64,000 nucleotides of DNA from JACCZX01 sp963786295. GTDB lineage: Bacteria; Pseudomonadota; Gammaproteobacteria; Burkholderiales; Burkholderiaceae_F. The notes below the pieces were generated by a model. That model had not been told where the DNA came from. It saw only the letters and a list, made by a program, of their open reading frames with translations, and made no database searches. The position numbers and the translations under genes were made by a program. Within the stretch, counting starts at the first letter, position 1; every line of letters begins with the position of its first letter. The stretch lies in assembly GCA_963786295.1 (NCBI GenBank), contig CAWAYV010000029.1, positions 79,883 through 143,882 of the forward strand, written 5' to 3'. Shown here piece after piece: positions 19,656 to 28,180 of the stretch.

Positions 19656-20034
19656 TAGCCTCCCGCCGTTGCTTGCTCGGACGATCGGGCGGCAACTTCG
19701 CAATGATGCAATCGATCGAGCGATTGGTACGAGAGTCAGTCGTGGTCAACGCGATCGACTGCACCGCGACGCGATAGTCGGCCGGGCTCATGCGGTTGTA
19801 ATAGAGCCGCGACGTGTTGTCGAGGAACACATCGAAGTTCGACTGCCAGCCTATCGCATATTGCGAATCGATCTGCTGCAGCTGCTGCTGGCCGATCCAC
19901 AGCGGTTGGCATTGGTTGCCTACTGTGTCCAGAAACGCGTTAAAGCCTGTCGCTTTGTAGCTTTGCCAGGCGTCAGGCGCACATGCGGCCAGTACCGCTG
20001 CGGTAGCCGTCGCCGCTAATCTACGAATTGACAT
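19652..20034 (-). CDS. Uncharacterised lipoprotein
   Basis: Starts at ATG 20034 with GAGGAG upstream. The signal peptide ends in a lipobox (VLAAC), predicting a lipid-anchored periplasmic protein. The mature part includes GFNAFLDTVGNQCQPLW and FLDNTSRLYYNRMSPADYR and fits a conserved lipoprotein of unknown function. The raw frame continues to 19507, but its last 50 residues are arginine-rich and antisense to the conserved lipA end. The end given is a TAA at 19652-19654 in a neighbouring frame. Both convergent genes therefore appear to lose frame in the same 20-base stretch. Confidence 0.55.
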
Positions 20035-20086
20035 GAATCACTCCTCGATTGCGGGCGCCCGAACGTATGGCACTCAACCGCCCACC

Positions 20087-20290
20087 TCAATACACCTCAA
20101 ACAAGCCAAGTTCCCGCGCGCGCGGCCGCGCGTCGGGCATGAAGTAAAAGACATCCTGACAATCAAAGCAGGCGAATAACTCCAACTTCGCCGGCTCCGC
20201 GTCGACGACGACCTCAACGTCGAACGACATACAAGATAGGCAAACGGGTCTTTGCAGTTGCCTGCGGACTTTCGAGGCAGTCGTTTTCAT
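20087..20290 (-). CDS. Small CxxC/CxxC protein, zinc-ribbon-like
   Basis: 67 residues with two paired-cysteine knuckles, CLSC near residue 17 and CFDC near residue 41, consistent with a structural zinc ribbon. It ends ARELGLFEVY. No family assignment is possible from sequence reading alone. It lies between the M48 protease gene (85 bases upstream on the same strand) and the lipoprotein gene and may be co-transcribed with them. Confidence 0.5.
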   Translation of the reverse strand: MKTTASKVRRQLQRPVCLSCMSFDVEVVVDAEPAKLELFACFDCQDVFYFMPDARPRARELGLFEVY

Positions 20291-20375
20291 TGTTTATTTT
20301 TTGTCGCCTTTTGTCCCGAACTTCGCCATTGTCAATCAGAGTCTTAAATGACGACACGGATTCTAAGAGCTTTCC

Positions 20376-22418
20376 TCAGCTGACCGCCTCTGCCATCACT
20401 ACCTGCGGCGGCAACGGCGCGTCGAGTGCAGCACAAATCATGCGCAGCGTGCTGGCGGCACGCCAGTTCGTCTCGCTATCGACAAACGCGGCCGCGGTGG
20501 CTGCCTTGATTAGCTGTGGCTTTGCGAGCGGCGCCAATTGATTCAACCGATCGAGCGCGGCGGATACGTCATCGAGCTTGATCGCATCGCCGCCAACGAG
20601 CTGGACGTTTGTGTCAGGCAACAACAAGGCGCCGGCGTTAAACGCGTGCTCGGGCCGCTTCGGCAGCCGCACAACCGCGACCAACGACAGGACCAGCGCA
20701 GCATCCTGCGCCAGCTCGCTCACCGCGCGGTAGCGCACCGGCACCGCCCTGCCGGCCTCCGGCCCCAGCCGCCGCTTCAGGATCGTGAACAGCAGAAACT
20801 CGCGCACCGATACGCGGCCATCGGCAACGACCAACAAGTGTGCAAGCTTCAGTATTCGCTGCCGCGACTGCTCCGGCAGCTTGCGCAGCGCAGGCATCGC
20901 AACATCGAGCAGCGGCTGGCGTACGCCGGGTGGCAATTGATGAATCAATCCGTGATACCTGTCGGCGATTTGCGAAGCTTCGGCGCCATACGCTTCTGCG
21001 ATCAAATCGAATTGCTGCGCACGCAGCTCGCTGTCTTTTTCTACCAGCAACGCATACGTGATCAGCTGCGCATGCACGGCGTCATTGGCCGCGCGCCGCA
21101 GGGTGTCGACCGTCGCACGCTGCGATTCATCCAATGCGAATTCACGATGCGCAGGCGGCCTGACCGTGCCAACCGCTGCGGCAACTTCGGCCGGCGCGTC
21201 GGCGCCGGCCGCCGCCATCGCTACCAACCCTGCGACCGGCGACAAGGCATTCACGGTTGCCGTCGCGGGCGATACCACCGTTCGGTGCTCAGCGCCCGAT
21301 GGCACAAACTGGATCGGCGAGCGCGGACGCTCGATTTCGAGCGCCGGTTCCAACCCGCCCATCGATAGCGCCAGCGCATTTTCAGGCGCCGGCAAAAACG
21401 ACTGCTTGCGTCCGTAAATGCGTTGCACGCGCTCCTCGAGTGACGGATGCGTGGCGAACAAGCCGCGCACGAAGCTGGGCCGCGCGGCACCCAGAAACAA
21501 GTGCGACAGCGTCTCGGCCTGCGGGTGATCGATGCGTGTACCAAGCCCGGTCGCCTCGCTAAGCCCGCCGATCTTGCGCAGCGCGCCGCCGATGCCGTCG
21601 GGATTGCGCGTGAATTGCACCGCGCTGGCGTCGGCCAGAAACTCCCGCTGCCTGGAGACCGCGGCCTTGATCAGGCGCCCAAAGAAAACACCGATGTAGC
21701 CCAGTATCCACAGCGCGATGCCGGCAAAAAACAAAACGGCGAGCGCGTTGCCGCCGCGGCTGCTGCTGCTTCCGCCTCGGCTGCGGCCACCCAACTCCAA
21801 CAGCAGGCGGCCGGCAATCGCAACGATCAACAATCCATGCAGTACGCCGATCAACCGCAGATTGAGCCGCATATCGCCATTCAAGACATGCGAGAACTCA
21901 TGTGCGATCACCCCTTGCAATTCGTCGCGTGACAGCCGCGTCAAGGTGCCGCGCGTCACGGCGATCACCGCATCGTTGATCGAATGGCCGGCAGCAAATG
22001 CGTTGATCGCCGTTTCGTTATCCATCACGTACACGCGCGGCACCGCGACGCCCGAAGCGATCGCCATTTCTTCGACGACATTGACCAGTCGCCGATCGAG
22101 CAAGTCGCGGGTGGTCATATCGACTTCGCGCGCATCGACCAGATTGGCGACGGCGGCGCCGCCCGCGCTGAGCGAGCTCATCTTGTACAGCGTGCCGCCG
22201 CCGATCAGGCCCAGCACGACCAGGGTGTTGATGAAGTAAAACCCGGCCGGCAACGCCGCCGCTGTGCGTGCAGTGCCGGCCGGCATCAAAAAGCCAAGGT
22301 AGATCGCGGTGGCGGCGAAATTAACCGCGATAACGATAACAACAACGGCAATGGCGAACAGCACAACGAGACGGCGCGTCGACCGGCGAGCGATCTCCTG
22401 ATGCTCAAAAAAATCCAC
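20376..22418 (-). CDS. M48 family membrane metalloprotease (HtpX-like) with large C-terminal extension
   Basis: 680 residues. Two N-terminal transmembrane helices (about 17-44 and 60-78) are followed by an M48 catalytic domain with the zinc motif HEFSH (about 173-177) and the third ligand region SRQREFLADASAVQF. Another membrane pair lies around 190-250. The last 300 residues form a soluble domain that includes a helical region similar to tellurite-resistance TerB-like folds (VADGRVSVREFLLFTILKRRLG). Family role: inner-membrane protein quality control. It follows lemA and a small membrane protein on the same strand, an association known for M48 proteases. Confidence 0.85.
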   Translation of the reverse strand: MDFFEHQEIARRSTRRLVVLFAIAVVVIVIAVNFAATAIYLGFLMPAGTARTAAALPAGFYFINTLVVLGLIGGGTLYKMSSLSAGGAAVANLVDAREVDMTTRDLLDRRLVNVVEEMAIASGVAVPRVYVMDNETAINAFAAGHSINDAVIAVTRGTLTRLSRDELQGVIAHEFSHVLNGDMRLNLRLIGVLHGLLIVAIAGRLLLELGGRSRGGSSSSRGGNALAVLFFAGIALWILGYIGVFFGRLIKAAVSRQREFLADASAVQFTRNPDGIGGALRKIGGLSEATGLGTRIDHPQAETLSHLFLGAARPSFVRGLFATHPSLEERVQRIYGRKQSFLPAPENALALSMGGLEPALEIERPRSPIQFVPSGAEHRTVVSPATATVNALSPVAGLVAMAAAGADAPAEVAAAVGTVRPPAHREFALDESQRATVDTLRRAANDAVHAQLITYALLVEKDSELRAQQFDLIAEAYGAEASQIADRYHGLIHQLPPGVRQPLLDVAMPALRKLPEQSRQRILKLAHLLVVADGRVSVREFLLFTILKRRLGPEAGRAVPVRYRAVSELAQDAALVLSLVAVVRLPKRPEHAFNAGALLLPDTNVQLVGGDAIKLDDVSAALDRLNQLAPLAKPQLIKAATAAAFVDSETNWRAASTLRMICAALDAPLPPQVVMAEAVS

Positions 22419-22433
22419 GGTTGTGTCGCCTGG

Positions 22434-22658
22434 CTAAAGCGGCCGCGAAGCGTAGCCAGCAATCGCGCCGGCACCAATCGCCAGCACCGCCATCGTGAAG
22501 ATCAGCGACACTGCAGTCCAGAACATCGTCGGATCATCATCGCGCCGGATCCAGTCGCCCGCGACATCGTTGTCCCACACCGTGCCGCGCCGGACACTGA
22601 TCACACCCCACGCGATCAGCCCCACGCCGCAAGCGAGTAGCACCCACATCGCGACCAT
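22434..22658 (-). CDS. Small two-helix membrane protein
   Basis: 74 residues with hydrophobic helices at about 4-20 and 48-68 separated by a charged segment (RRDDDPTMFW). Starts at ATG 22658, only 3 bases after the lemA stop, and ends 15 bases before the M48 gene start. The position suggests a subunit or partner of the LemA/M48 pair. No family recognised. Confidence 0.6.
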   Translation of the reverse strand: MVAMWVLLACGVGLIAWGVISVRRGTVWDNDVAGDWIRRDDDPTMFWTAVSLIFTMAVLAIGAGAIAGYASRPL

Positions 22659-22661
22659 GGG

Positions 22662-23249
22662 TCAAAACTGAACGCGAACCGCCTGCCTCTCCTCGTCGCT
22701 TTCAGTCGCTTGCAACAGCTCGGCTGCGGTGAACGTGAATGCGCCTGCAATGACGTTGGTTGGAAACTGCTGAACGGCAGTGTTGTAGCTCATCACCGAA
22801 TCGTTGAACGCCTGGCGCGCGAATGAGATCTTGTTTTCGGTGCCGGTCAGCTCTTCGGTCAGCTGCATCATGTTCTGATTTGCCTTCAGGTCGGGATACG
22901 CTTCAGCCAGGGCAAACAGTTTGGACAGCGCGCCGCTCAACGCCCCTTCGGCGACCACCAGCCCCTGGATAGCCTGCGTCGATCCCGGATCAGCAGCGGC
23001 GGCGGCGTTTGCGGTGACTGCGGAATTGCGTGCCCGAATCACATTTTCGAGCGTCTCGCGCTCGTGCTTCATATACGCCTTGGCGGTTTCGACCAGATTC
23101 GGAATCAGGTCATAGCGACGCTTCAGCTGAACATCGATCTGCGCAAATGCGTTCTTGAACTTGTTGCGCAAACTTACAAGGCGGTTGTAGGCGCCCACCA
23201 CCCAGAACACGATCGCTGCGATGACGACCAGCACGATGATCCAACCCAT
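22662..23249 (-). CDS. lemA: LemA family protein
   Basis: 195 residues: an N-terminal transmembrane helix (MGWIIVLVVIAAIVFWVVGAY), then the four-helix LemA domain with YNRLVSLRNKFKNAFAQIDV and QLKRRYDLIPNLVETAKAYM. LemA proteins are membrane-anchored with a periplasmic helical domain of unknown molecular function and often travel with M48 proteases or TPM-domain proteins. First gene of the lemA-small protein-M48 operon; a 9-bp palindrome lies about 70-100 bases upstream. Confidence 0.92.
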   Translation of the reverse strand: MGWIIVLVVIAAIVFWVVGAYNRLVSLRNKFKNAFAQIDVQLKRRYDLIPNLVETAKAYMKHERETLENVIRARNSAVTANAAAAADPGSTQAIQGLVVAEGALSGALSKLFALAEAYPDLKANQNMMQLTEELTGTENKISFARQAFNDSVMSYNTAVQQFPTNVIAGAFTFTAAELLQATESDEERQAVRVQF

Positions 23250-23316
23250 CGAATCCTCCAGTCAGTTTCGAACCACGACGGCAGTTGCGTGCCGGCCTGT
23301 CACCAGAATTTCAAGG

Positions 23317-23346
23317 CGCGCGGACTATAAGACAAACGTCCGCGCG
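23317..23346. repeat. 9-bp perfect inverted repeat upstream of lemA
   Basis: CGCGCGGAC (23317-23325) is mirrored by GTCCGCGCG (23338-23346) around a 12-base AT-richer loop. It lies between the BON lipoprotein stop and the lemA start. No T-run follows on either strand, so a classical intrinsic terminator is not supported; it may be an operator, a transcript-end hairpin or a REP-like unit. Confidence 0.5.
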
Positions 23347-23400
23347 TGCAAGCCTGAATTGACGAACGGCGCCCAGCAGGTTTCGTCCGCTGTTCGACCG

Positions 23401-24054
23401 TCAGCGCGACGTTCCAGGTGTCGTCGTCACCGGCGCCATCGTGGTCGGTGCTTGCGCCGGCGTGGGCGGCGCGGACGGCGACGCGACATCGAACAATTTG
23501 ACGACCTGTTGCACCCCCGACACGCGGCTGGCGACGTGCGCCGCAACGTCGGCTTCCTTTTGCGTGACAGTGCCCATCAGATAGATGGTGCGCCGCTCCG
23601 TGACGATGTCGATCGAGTTAAATGCGATCTCCTTTGTGTTGACGAACGCGGCGCGCACGCGGGCACCAAGTGTGTTGTCGTTGGTCCGCTCACTAAATGT
23701 TGACGGCGTCGCGACAACCAGTTCGTTGTTGACCAGGCGCACGTCTTTCGAGCGCGACGCGACGGTGCCGGCTTGGACCTTGAGTGCTTCGGTAGGCACC
23801 TCACCGGTGAGCAGCACCCGGCGCTCAAAGCTGTTGACGTTGATATGAATGTCGTTGCCGCGCAGCGCCTCTGTCAACTCATTCGCGACTCTTACTTGTA
23901 GGGTCTTATCGTCCAGTTGGGTGCCGGTGCTGCGGCGATCCGTGGCGACGATCGCCGTGCCCGCTGCAACGGCGCCGATTACTAGCGGCGCACAACCAGG
24001 CAACGCTAGCGCTACCGCGGCAGCAGCCAGTATCCATTTAAGAGTCCGCTTCAT
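23401..24054 (-). CDS. BON-domain lipoprotein, DolP (YraP)-like
   Basis: 217 residues from ATG 24054; a slightly upstream ATG at 24072 is possible. The signal peptide ends at a lipobox (ALPGC), so an outer-membrane lipoprotein is predicted. Two BON domains follow (about residues 45-115 and 125-190; RRVLLTGEVPTEA and RRTIYLMGTVTQKEADVA), then a Pro/Ala/Thr-rich tail. DolP supports outer-membrane integrity and BAM function in E. coli. The order lpoA-yraN-BON resembles the E. coli locus, where diaA lies before dolP; diaA is absent here. Confidence 0.85.
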   Translation of the reverse strand: MKRTLKWILAAAAVALALPGCAPLVIGAVAAGTAIVATDRRSTGTQLDDKTLQVRVANELTEALRGNDIHINVNSFERRVLLTGEVPTEALKVQAGTVASRSKDVRLVNNELVVATPSTFSERTNDNTLGARVRAAFVNTKEIAFNSIDIVTERRTIYLMGTVTQKEADVAAHVASRVSGVQQVVKLFDVASPSAPPTPAQAPTTMAPVTTTPGTSR

Positions 24055-24089
24055 TCGAGTCTCCCGCATCATTCACCTTCGCTGCCCAT

Positions 24090-24476
24090 TTACATTTGAA
24101 ATGCATCACGTATCCACTCGATTGTGCCACTGCCATCGACCGTGACGACATCGAACCGGCACGCGGGCCAGCGCTCGCCGTACTCGCCGAGCAGCCAATG
24201 CTGCGCGGCGCGCGCAATTCGCTTCTGTTTCAACGTATTCACGCTGACCGCGGCGCCGCCGAAGCGCAAACTGACACGCATGCGGACTTCGACAAATACC
24301 AGCACATCGCGTTCGCGTGCGACCAGATCAACCTCGCCGTCCCGATAGCGCGCATTGCGCGCCACGATGCGGCAGCCGGCCGCCGCCAAGTGTTTCGCAG
24401 CCGCATCTTCCGCCGCATCGCCCGCGCGCTGCTTCGGCGTTCGCACCGCAGTGCGCCGCGGCGCCGGCGAGGACAT
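24090..24476 (-). CDS. yraN: YraN family (UPF0102) endonuclease-like protein
   Basis: 128 residues with the restriction-endonuclease-like pattern of the family: GDAAEDAAAKHL near the start, then RYRDGEVDLVARERDVLVFVEVR holding the predicted catalytic E-D-(E)xK-type residues, and NTLKQKRIARAAQHWL. Biochemical role is not firmly established. ATG 24476 overlaps the lpoA stop by one base (TGATG), so it is translationally coupled to lpoA. Confidence 0.9.
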   Translation of the reverse strand: MSSPAPRRTAVRTPKQRAGDAAEDAAAKHLAAAGCRIVARNARYRDGEVDLVARERDVLVFVEVRMRVSLRFGGAAVSVNTLKQKRIARAAQHWLLGEYGERWPACRFDVVTVDGSGTIEWIRDAFQM

Positions 24477-25612
24477 CAGCGGGCCACCTCCTCGCGCTCG
24501 ATCGTTCCGTTGCGGTAGATCGCCGCCGTCGGAATCCGTTCGACGCGCACGCTTTGCGCGCGATCGACGCGCAAGCGGCCGGTCACACCATCGACTTCGA
24601 ACCGCAGTTCGCCCTTCATCCAGACTTGCGAAATTCGGAACGCATCGATACCGAGCGCGTAGAGCCGCGCCATTTCGAGCGTCATCGGACGCGCTGGCGG
24701 CGGGTAGACCATCACCGCCGGGTGATCGGGCTGCAACAGCCACGGCATATCGACAAACCGCACGCCTTCGAGATCAAACGCGAGTGCGGACGCCACCGGC
24801 GAGCCTGCCGGATCGCCGACGTTGAGCAGCGACGTTCCGAAAATAGCGATGCCGCGCGGAATACGCGGCCGCACCAGCGACGCCTCGCGCGCGCTGAGCG
24901 CCAGAAACACCGCATCGTAGGTGCCGGTTTCAAACTGCCGGCCGAGCCGATCCAGCGCAGCGGGCGTCGCTTCGATCGTCACCGGTACCTCGCCAGCCGC
25001 GCGCAATGTGGTGACATAGGCCTGCGCGATTCGTCGCTCGATCGCACCGGCGCCGGCCAACACCATGATGCGGGCACCGGTCGACACCCCTGGACGCAGG
25101 TTGACGAAACTGGCAAGCGCGATCTGCACGACCCGATCGGCTTCGGCTTCGGCCGAGAGTGCAAACGCAATCATCGTCGCCGGTGCGCCCGCATCGCGAT
25201 CCGGAAAGTTCAACGTCACGAGCGGCAGCACCGCGCGCCCGCCTTCGACGATGGCGTTGACCTCGTCGCGCCGCAAAGGTCCGATGGCGACGCGCACGCC
25301 GCGGTCGCGGGCGGCGGCGAGCGCGCTGCCGACCTGCTCGACGTCATCGCCGACCTCGATCACCTGAATCGTCGCCGTACTTCCGCTGACCTTGTGCGCG
25401 GCAAAGAATCCCTGCCTCACTGCCTCCGCAGCCGCGGCAAAAATCCCTTGTTGGTTGGGCAGAACCAGTGCAATCGCCGGCGCGGCTATCGGTTGAGTTG
25501 AGTCGATCGCCGGCACAGTTTGCGCGAGTGCATGCGTCCCCACAGTGCATGCGACACTTACCAGCAATGCCAAGCGCAAGTTCAGCGAGCGAAGTGTGGC
25601 GATGGGAACCAT
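24476..25612 (-). CDS. lpoA: Penicillin-binding protein activator LpoA-like
   Basis: 378 residues. A signal sequence (LRLALLVSVACTVGTHALAQ) contains a possible but weak lipidation cysteine. The rest is a periplasmic-binding-protein type I fold matching the C-terminal domain of LpoA (VLPNQQGIFAAAAEAVRQGFF, LRRDEVNAI). The N-terminal TPR domain of E. coli LpoA is absent, so this is the short LppC form common in betaproteobacteria. The expected role is activation of PBP1A from the outer membrane. Divergent from rsmI; if both starts are right their 5' ends overlap by 11 bases. Confidence 0.8.
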   Translation of the reverse strand: MVPIATLRSLNLRLALLVSVACTVGTHALAQTVPAIDSTQPIAAPAIALVLPNQQGIFAAAAEAVRQGFFAAHKVSGSTATIQVIEVGDDVEQVGSALAAARDRGVRVAIGPLRRDEVNAIVEGGRAVLPLVTLNFPDRDAGAPATMIAFALSAEAEADRVVQIALASFVNLRPGVSTGARIMVLAGAGAIERRIAQAYVTTLRAAGEVPVTIEATPAALDRLGRQFETGTYDAVFLALSAREASLVRPRIPRGIAIFGTSLLNVGDPAGSPVASALAFDLEGVRFVDMPWLLQPDHPAVMVYPPPARPMTLEMARLYALGIDAFRISQVWMKGELRFEVDGVTGRLRVDRAQSVRVERIPTAAIYRNGTIEREEVAR

Positions 25613-26507
25613 CACGCAAGACCTGCAACAGAATCGATTGATCGCGCTATCCGAAGTCGCGGCACAGGATCTGCCCGCTGGCTCATTGTATGTAGTCGGC
25701 ATGCCGATCGGCAATGCGGCCGACATTACGCTGCGTGCGCTGTGGGTGCTGTCGCAGGCCGACGCAATTGCCGCCGAGGACACGCGCGTCACGCGCCCGT
25801 TTCTCGCGCGCTATGGGATAGACACACCGTTACTCGCCGCACATCAGCACAACGAGCGCGAAGTGGCGCAACACATCGTCGAGCGGCTCGCACGTGGCGA
25901 GCGCGTCGCCATGGTCACCGATGCCGGGACGCCCGGGCTGTCAGACCCGGGCGCACTGATCGTACGCACAGCGCTGGAAACCGGGCGGCGCGTGGTTCCC
26001 ATTCCGGGACCGAGCAGCGCAATCGCCGCGCTGTCGGTGTCGGGCGTTGGCGCCGGCCCAGTTGTACTTGCCGGCTTCCTGCCGACCGGTGCGCAGCAGC
26101 GCGAGCGAAGCTTGCGAACGCTGGCCGCAGAGAAAAAGGCGTTCGTGCTGTTCGAGGCGCCGCATCGGATAGCCGATCTAATCGCACTGCTGTCCACGGT
26201 GCTTGCGCCGGGGCGGCGGGTCGTGCTGGCGCGCGAGCTATCAAAGAAATTCGAAACGGTGTCGGTTCACAAAGCCTCCGAGTTGACCGCGTTGCGCGTC
26301 GAGGAGCGCGGTGAATACGTCGTGCTGGTCGACGTGGCTCCCGCGACCGACATCGATCCGGCTGACATCGATCCGTCCGTGGCCCGCTGGCTCACCGCGC
26401 TGCTCGAGGAAATGCCGCCGTCGCGTGCGGCGGCGATTGCCGCCAAGGCGAGCGGCCAACCGAAGCAGGCGCTGTACGCGCTCGCGCTGCAACTCAAGTC
26501 CGCTTAG
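25602..26507 (+). CDS. rsmI: 16S rRNA (cytidine(1402)-2'-O)-methyltransferase
   Basis: 301-residue tetrapyrrole-methylase-fold SAM enzyme. Motifs LYVVGMPIGNAADITLRAL, AEDTRVTRPFL, GTPGLSDPG and PGPSSAIAALSVSG are diagnostic of RsmI. It methylates C1402 of 16S rRNA together with RsmH. ATG 25602 is chosen; an in-frame ATG at 25545 would extend deep into the lpoA signal region. Convergent with rlpA, whose end overlaps by 4 bases. Confidence 0.93.
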   Translation: MGTITQDLQQNRLIALSEVAAQDLPAGSLYVVGMPIGNAADITLRALWVLSQADAIAAEDTRVTRPFLARYGIDTPLLAAHQHNEREVAQHIVERLARGERVAMVTDAGTPGLSDPGALIVRTALETGRRVVPIPGPSSAIAALSVSGVGAGPVVLAGFLPTGAQQRERSLRTLAAEKKAFVLFEAPHRIADLIALLSTVLAPGRRVVLARELSKKFETVSVHKASELTALRVEERGEYVVLVDVAPATDIDPADIDPSVARWLTALLEEMPPSRAAAIAAKASGQPKQALYALALQLKSA

Positions 26508-27064
26508 TGCTCGGCGTTACGCCACTCACCTGATGCGATCTGCGCATGGGTAATGCGCTCGATCTCGACCTGGCCAGTGCCGGCAGCGACGAAGCCGAGC
26601 TTCGATGCGGCGGCGTACGAAAGGTCGATGATGCGATCCGACTTGAACGGCCCGCGATCGTTGACGCGCACGATGACGCTCTGTCGCGACCGTATGCCGG
26701 TGACACGCACGTAACTCGGAATCGGCAACGTCGGATGCGCAGCCGTCATCGCGAACATGTCGTAAATCTCGCCGCTCGCGGTGCGATTGCCGTGGAACTG
26801 CCTGCCGTACCACGACGCAGCGCCGCGCTCGCGAAATGCCACGTCCGTCGTCAGCGGTGTATAGCTGCGGCCCAGTGCAACGTAGGGCCGGTTGGCGCGC
26901 GCCAGAAACGGCTCGATCCTCGGCACTGCGTCCAAGACCGAAGCAAGATCGCTTGGCGCTCGATCGGGTGGCCCGTCGTTTTGGTAATACCCACCGCGCT
27001 GCGTCGTGCCGCACGCAGTCAGCATGCCCGCAAGAACAATCGGGGTCAGGCCCCGAAGGTTCAT
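26504..27064 (-). CDS. rlpA: RlpA septal-ring lytic transglycosylase (short, no SPOR domain)
   Basis: 186-residue outer-membrane lipoprotein with a lipobox (LTAC) in the signal peptide. The double-psi beta-barrel domain is recognisable from GAASWYGRQFHGNRTASGE and VRVNDRGPFKSDRIIDLSYAAA, which includes the catalytic aspartate region. The C-terminal SPOR domain that targets RlpA to denuded glycan is missing, so the protein is about half the length of E. coli RlpA. Start ATG 27064 overlaps the rodA stop (ATGA), ending the mreBCD-mrdA-rodA-rlpA operon. Confidence 0.9.
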   Translation of the reverse strand: MNLRGLTPIVLAGMLTACGTTQRGGYYQNDGPPDRAPSDLASVLDAVPRIEPFLARANRPYVALGRSYTPLTTDVAFRERGAASWYGRQFHGNRTASGEIYDMFAMTAAHPTLPIPSYVRVTGIRSRQSVIVRVNDRGPFKSDRIIDLSYAAASKLGFVAAGTGQVEIERITHAQIASGEWRNAEH

Positions 27065-28180
27065 GACTGCACGAGCTTGCGGTGCGCGGAAATCGCCATC
27101 AGCAGCCCGCAAGCCATGCCCAGCGTGACCAGCGCGGTACCGCCGTAGCTGATAAACGGCAGCGGCACGCCTACGACCGGCAGGATGCCGCTCACCATGC
27201 CCATGTTGACGAACGCGTACGTGAACATGATCAGACCGATCGCGGCGGCGAGCAAGCGCGCAAACAGTGTTGGCGCGCTGATCGCGATTGCGAACGAGCG
27301 CCATACCAGCGCGAAAAACAGAAGCACCAGCACGACGTTGCCGACCAGCCCGAACTCTTCCGAGTAAACGGCAAAAATGAAGTCGCTGGTGCGCTCGGGA
27401 ATGAACTCCAGGTGCGCCTGCGTGCCCTGCATCCAGCCCTTTCCGAACGTGCCGCCCGAGCCGATCGCGATCATCGCCTGCAGCGTATGAAACCCCTTTG
27501 CCGAGCGGATCGGTCGACGGATCGATCAGCGTCATTACGCGCTCGCGCTGATAATCGTGCAGCAGCGTCCACGCCACCGGCAACAGCGCGACTCCGCTGA
27601 CCAACATCACCGCCAGCCATTTCCATGGCAAACCGGCGAAGAAAATCACGAACACGCCTGCGGCGAACACGAGTACGGCGGTACCGAGGTCAGGCTGCTT
27701 CAGAATCAGCGCGACCGGTATCGCGAGCAGCACCGCAGCGACCAGAAAGTCGTAGCCGCGCAGCGCACCTTCGCGTTTATGGAAATACCACGCGAGCATC
27801 AACGGCACCCCGAGCTTCATGATCTCGGACGGTTGAATGCGCGTCACCTTGATATCCAGCCAGCGCGTCGCGCCTTTCACCGTCTCGCCGCTGATTTCGG
27901 TCGCGATCAGGAGGCCGACGCCGATCACATACACCGGAAGCGCCAGCCGCATCAACCATTGCGGCCGGACGTTGGCGGCGAGAAACAGCGCCGCGAACGC
28001 GATGCCGAAGTTGCGAATTTGATCGGTCACGCGCCATGGATAGTCGTTACCCGCCGAATACAACGTGATCAAGCCGATCACACCGAGGCTGCCGACAATC
28101 GCCATTAGCGCCGGATCGAACACCGCAACGTACGGACGCGCCAAGGCGCCGATCCGCTGTGCGACGGTGGCGTTGTTCAT
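27061..28180 (-). CDS. rodA: Rod shape-determining peptidoglycan polymerase RodA (one frameshift)
   Basis: SEDS-family polymerase with about ten transmembrane helices. N-terminal part from ATG 28180 includes DYPWRVTDQIRNF and KQPDLGTAVLVF; C-terminal part includes IPERTSDFIFAVYSEEFG and PFISYGGTALVTLG. The two parts are in different frames. The break is at a run of four C (plus strand 27493-27496) after DPLGKG, where removing one base restores the family reading into FHTLQAMIAIGSGG. A homopolymer error is therefore the simplest explanation. Overlaps mrdA upstream and rlpA downstream by 4 bases each. Confidence 0.9.

Noticed and set aside
24317..25501. Long plus-strand open frame of 394 codons
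   Set aside because: Antisense to lpoA and yraN, with Arg/His-rich low-complexity translation and no domain.
26504..28180. A 558-codon open frame that would fuse RodA to RlpA
   Set aside because: The middle part is nonsense sequence between the rodA frameshift at the CCCC run and the rlpA start; the real rodA C-terminus is in another frame and rlpA has its own ATG and lipobox.
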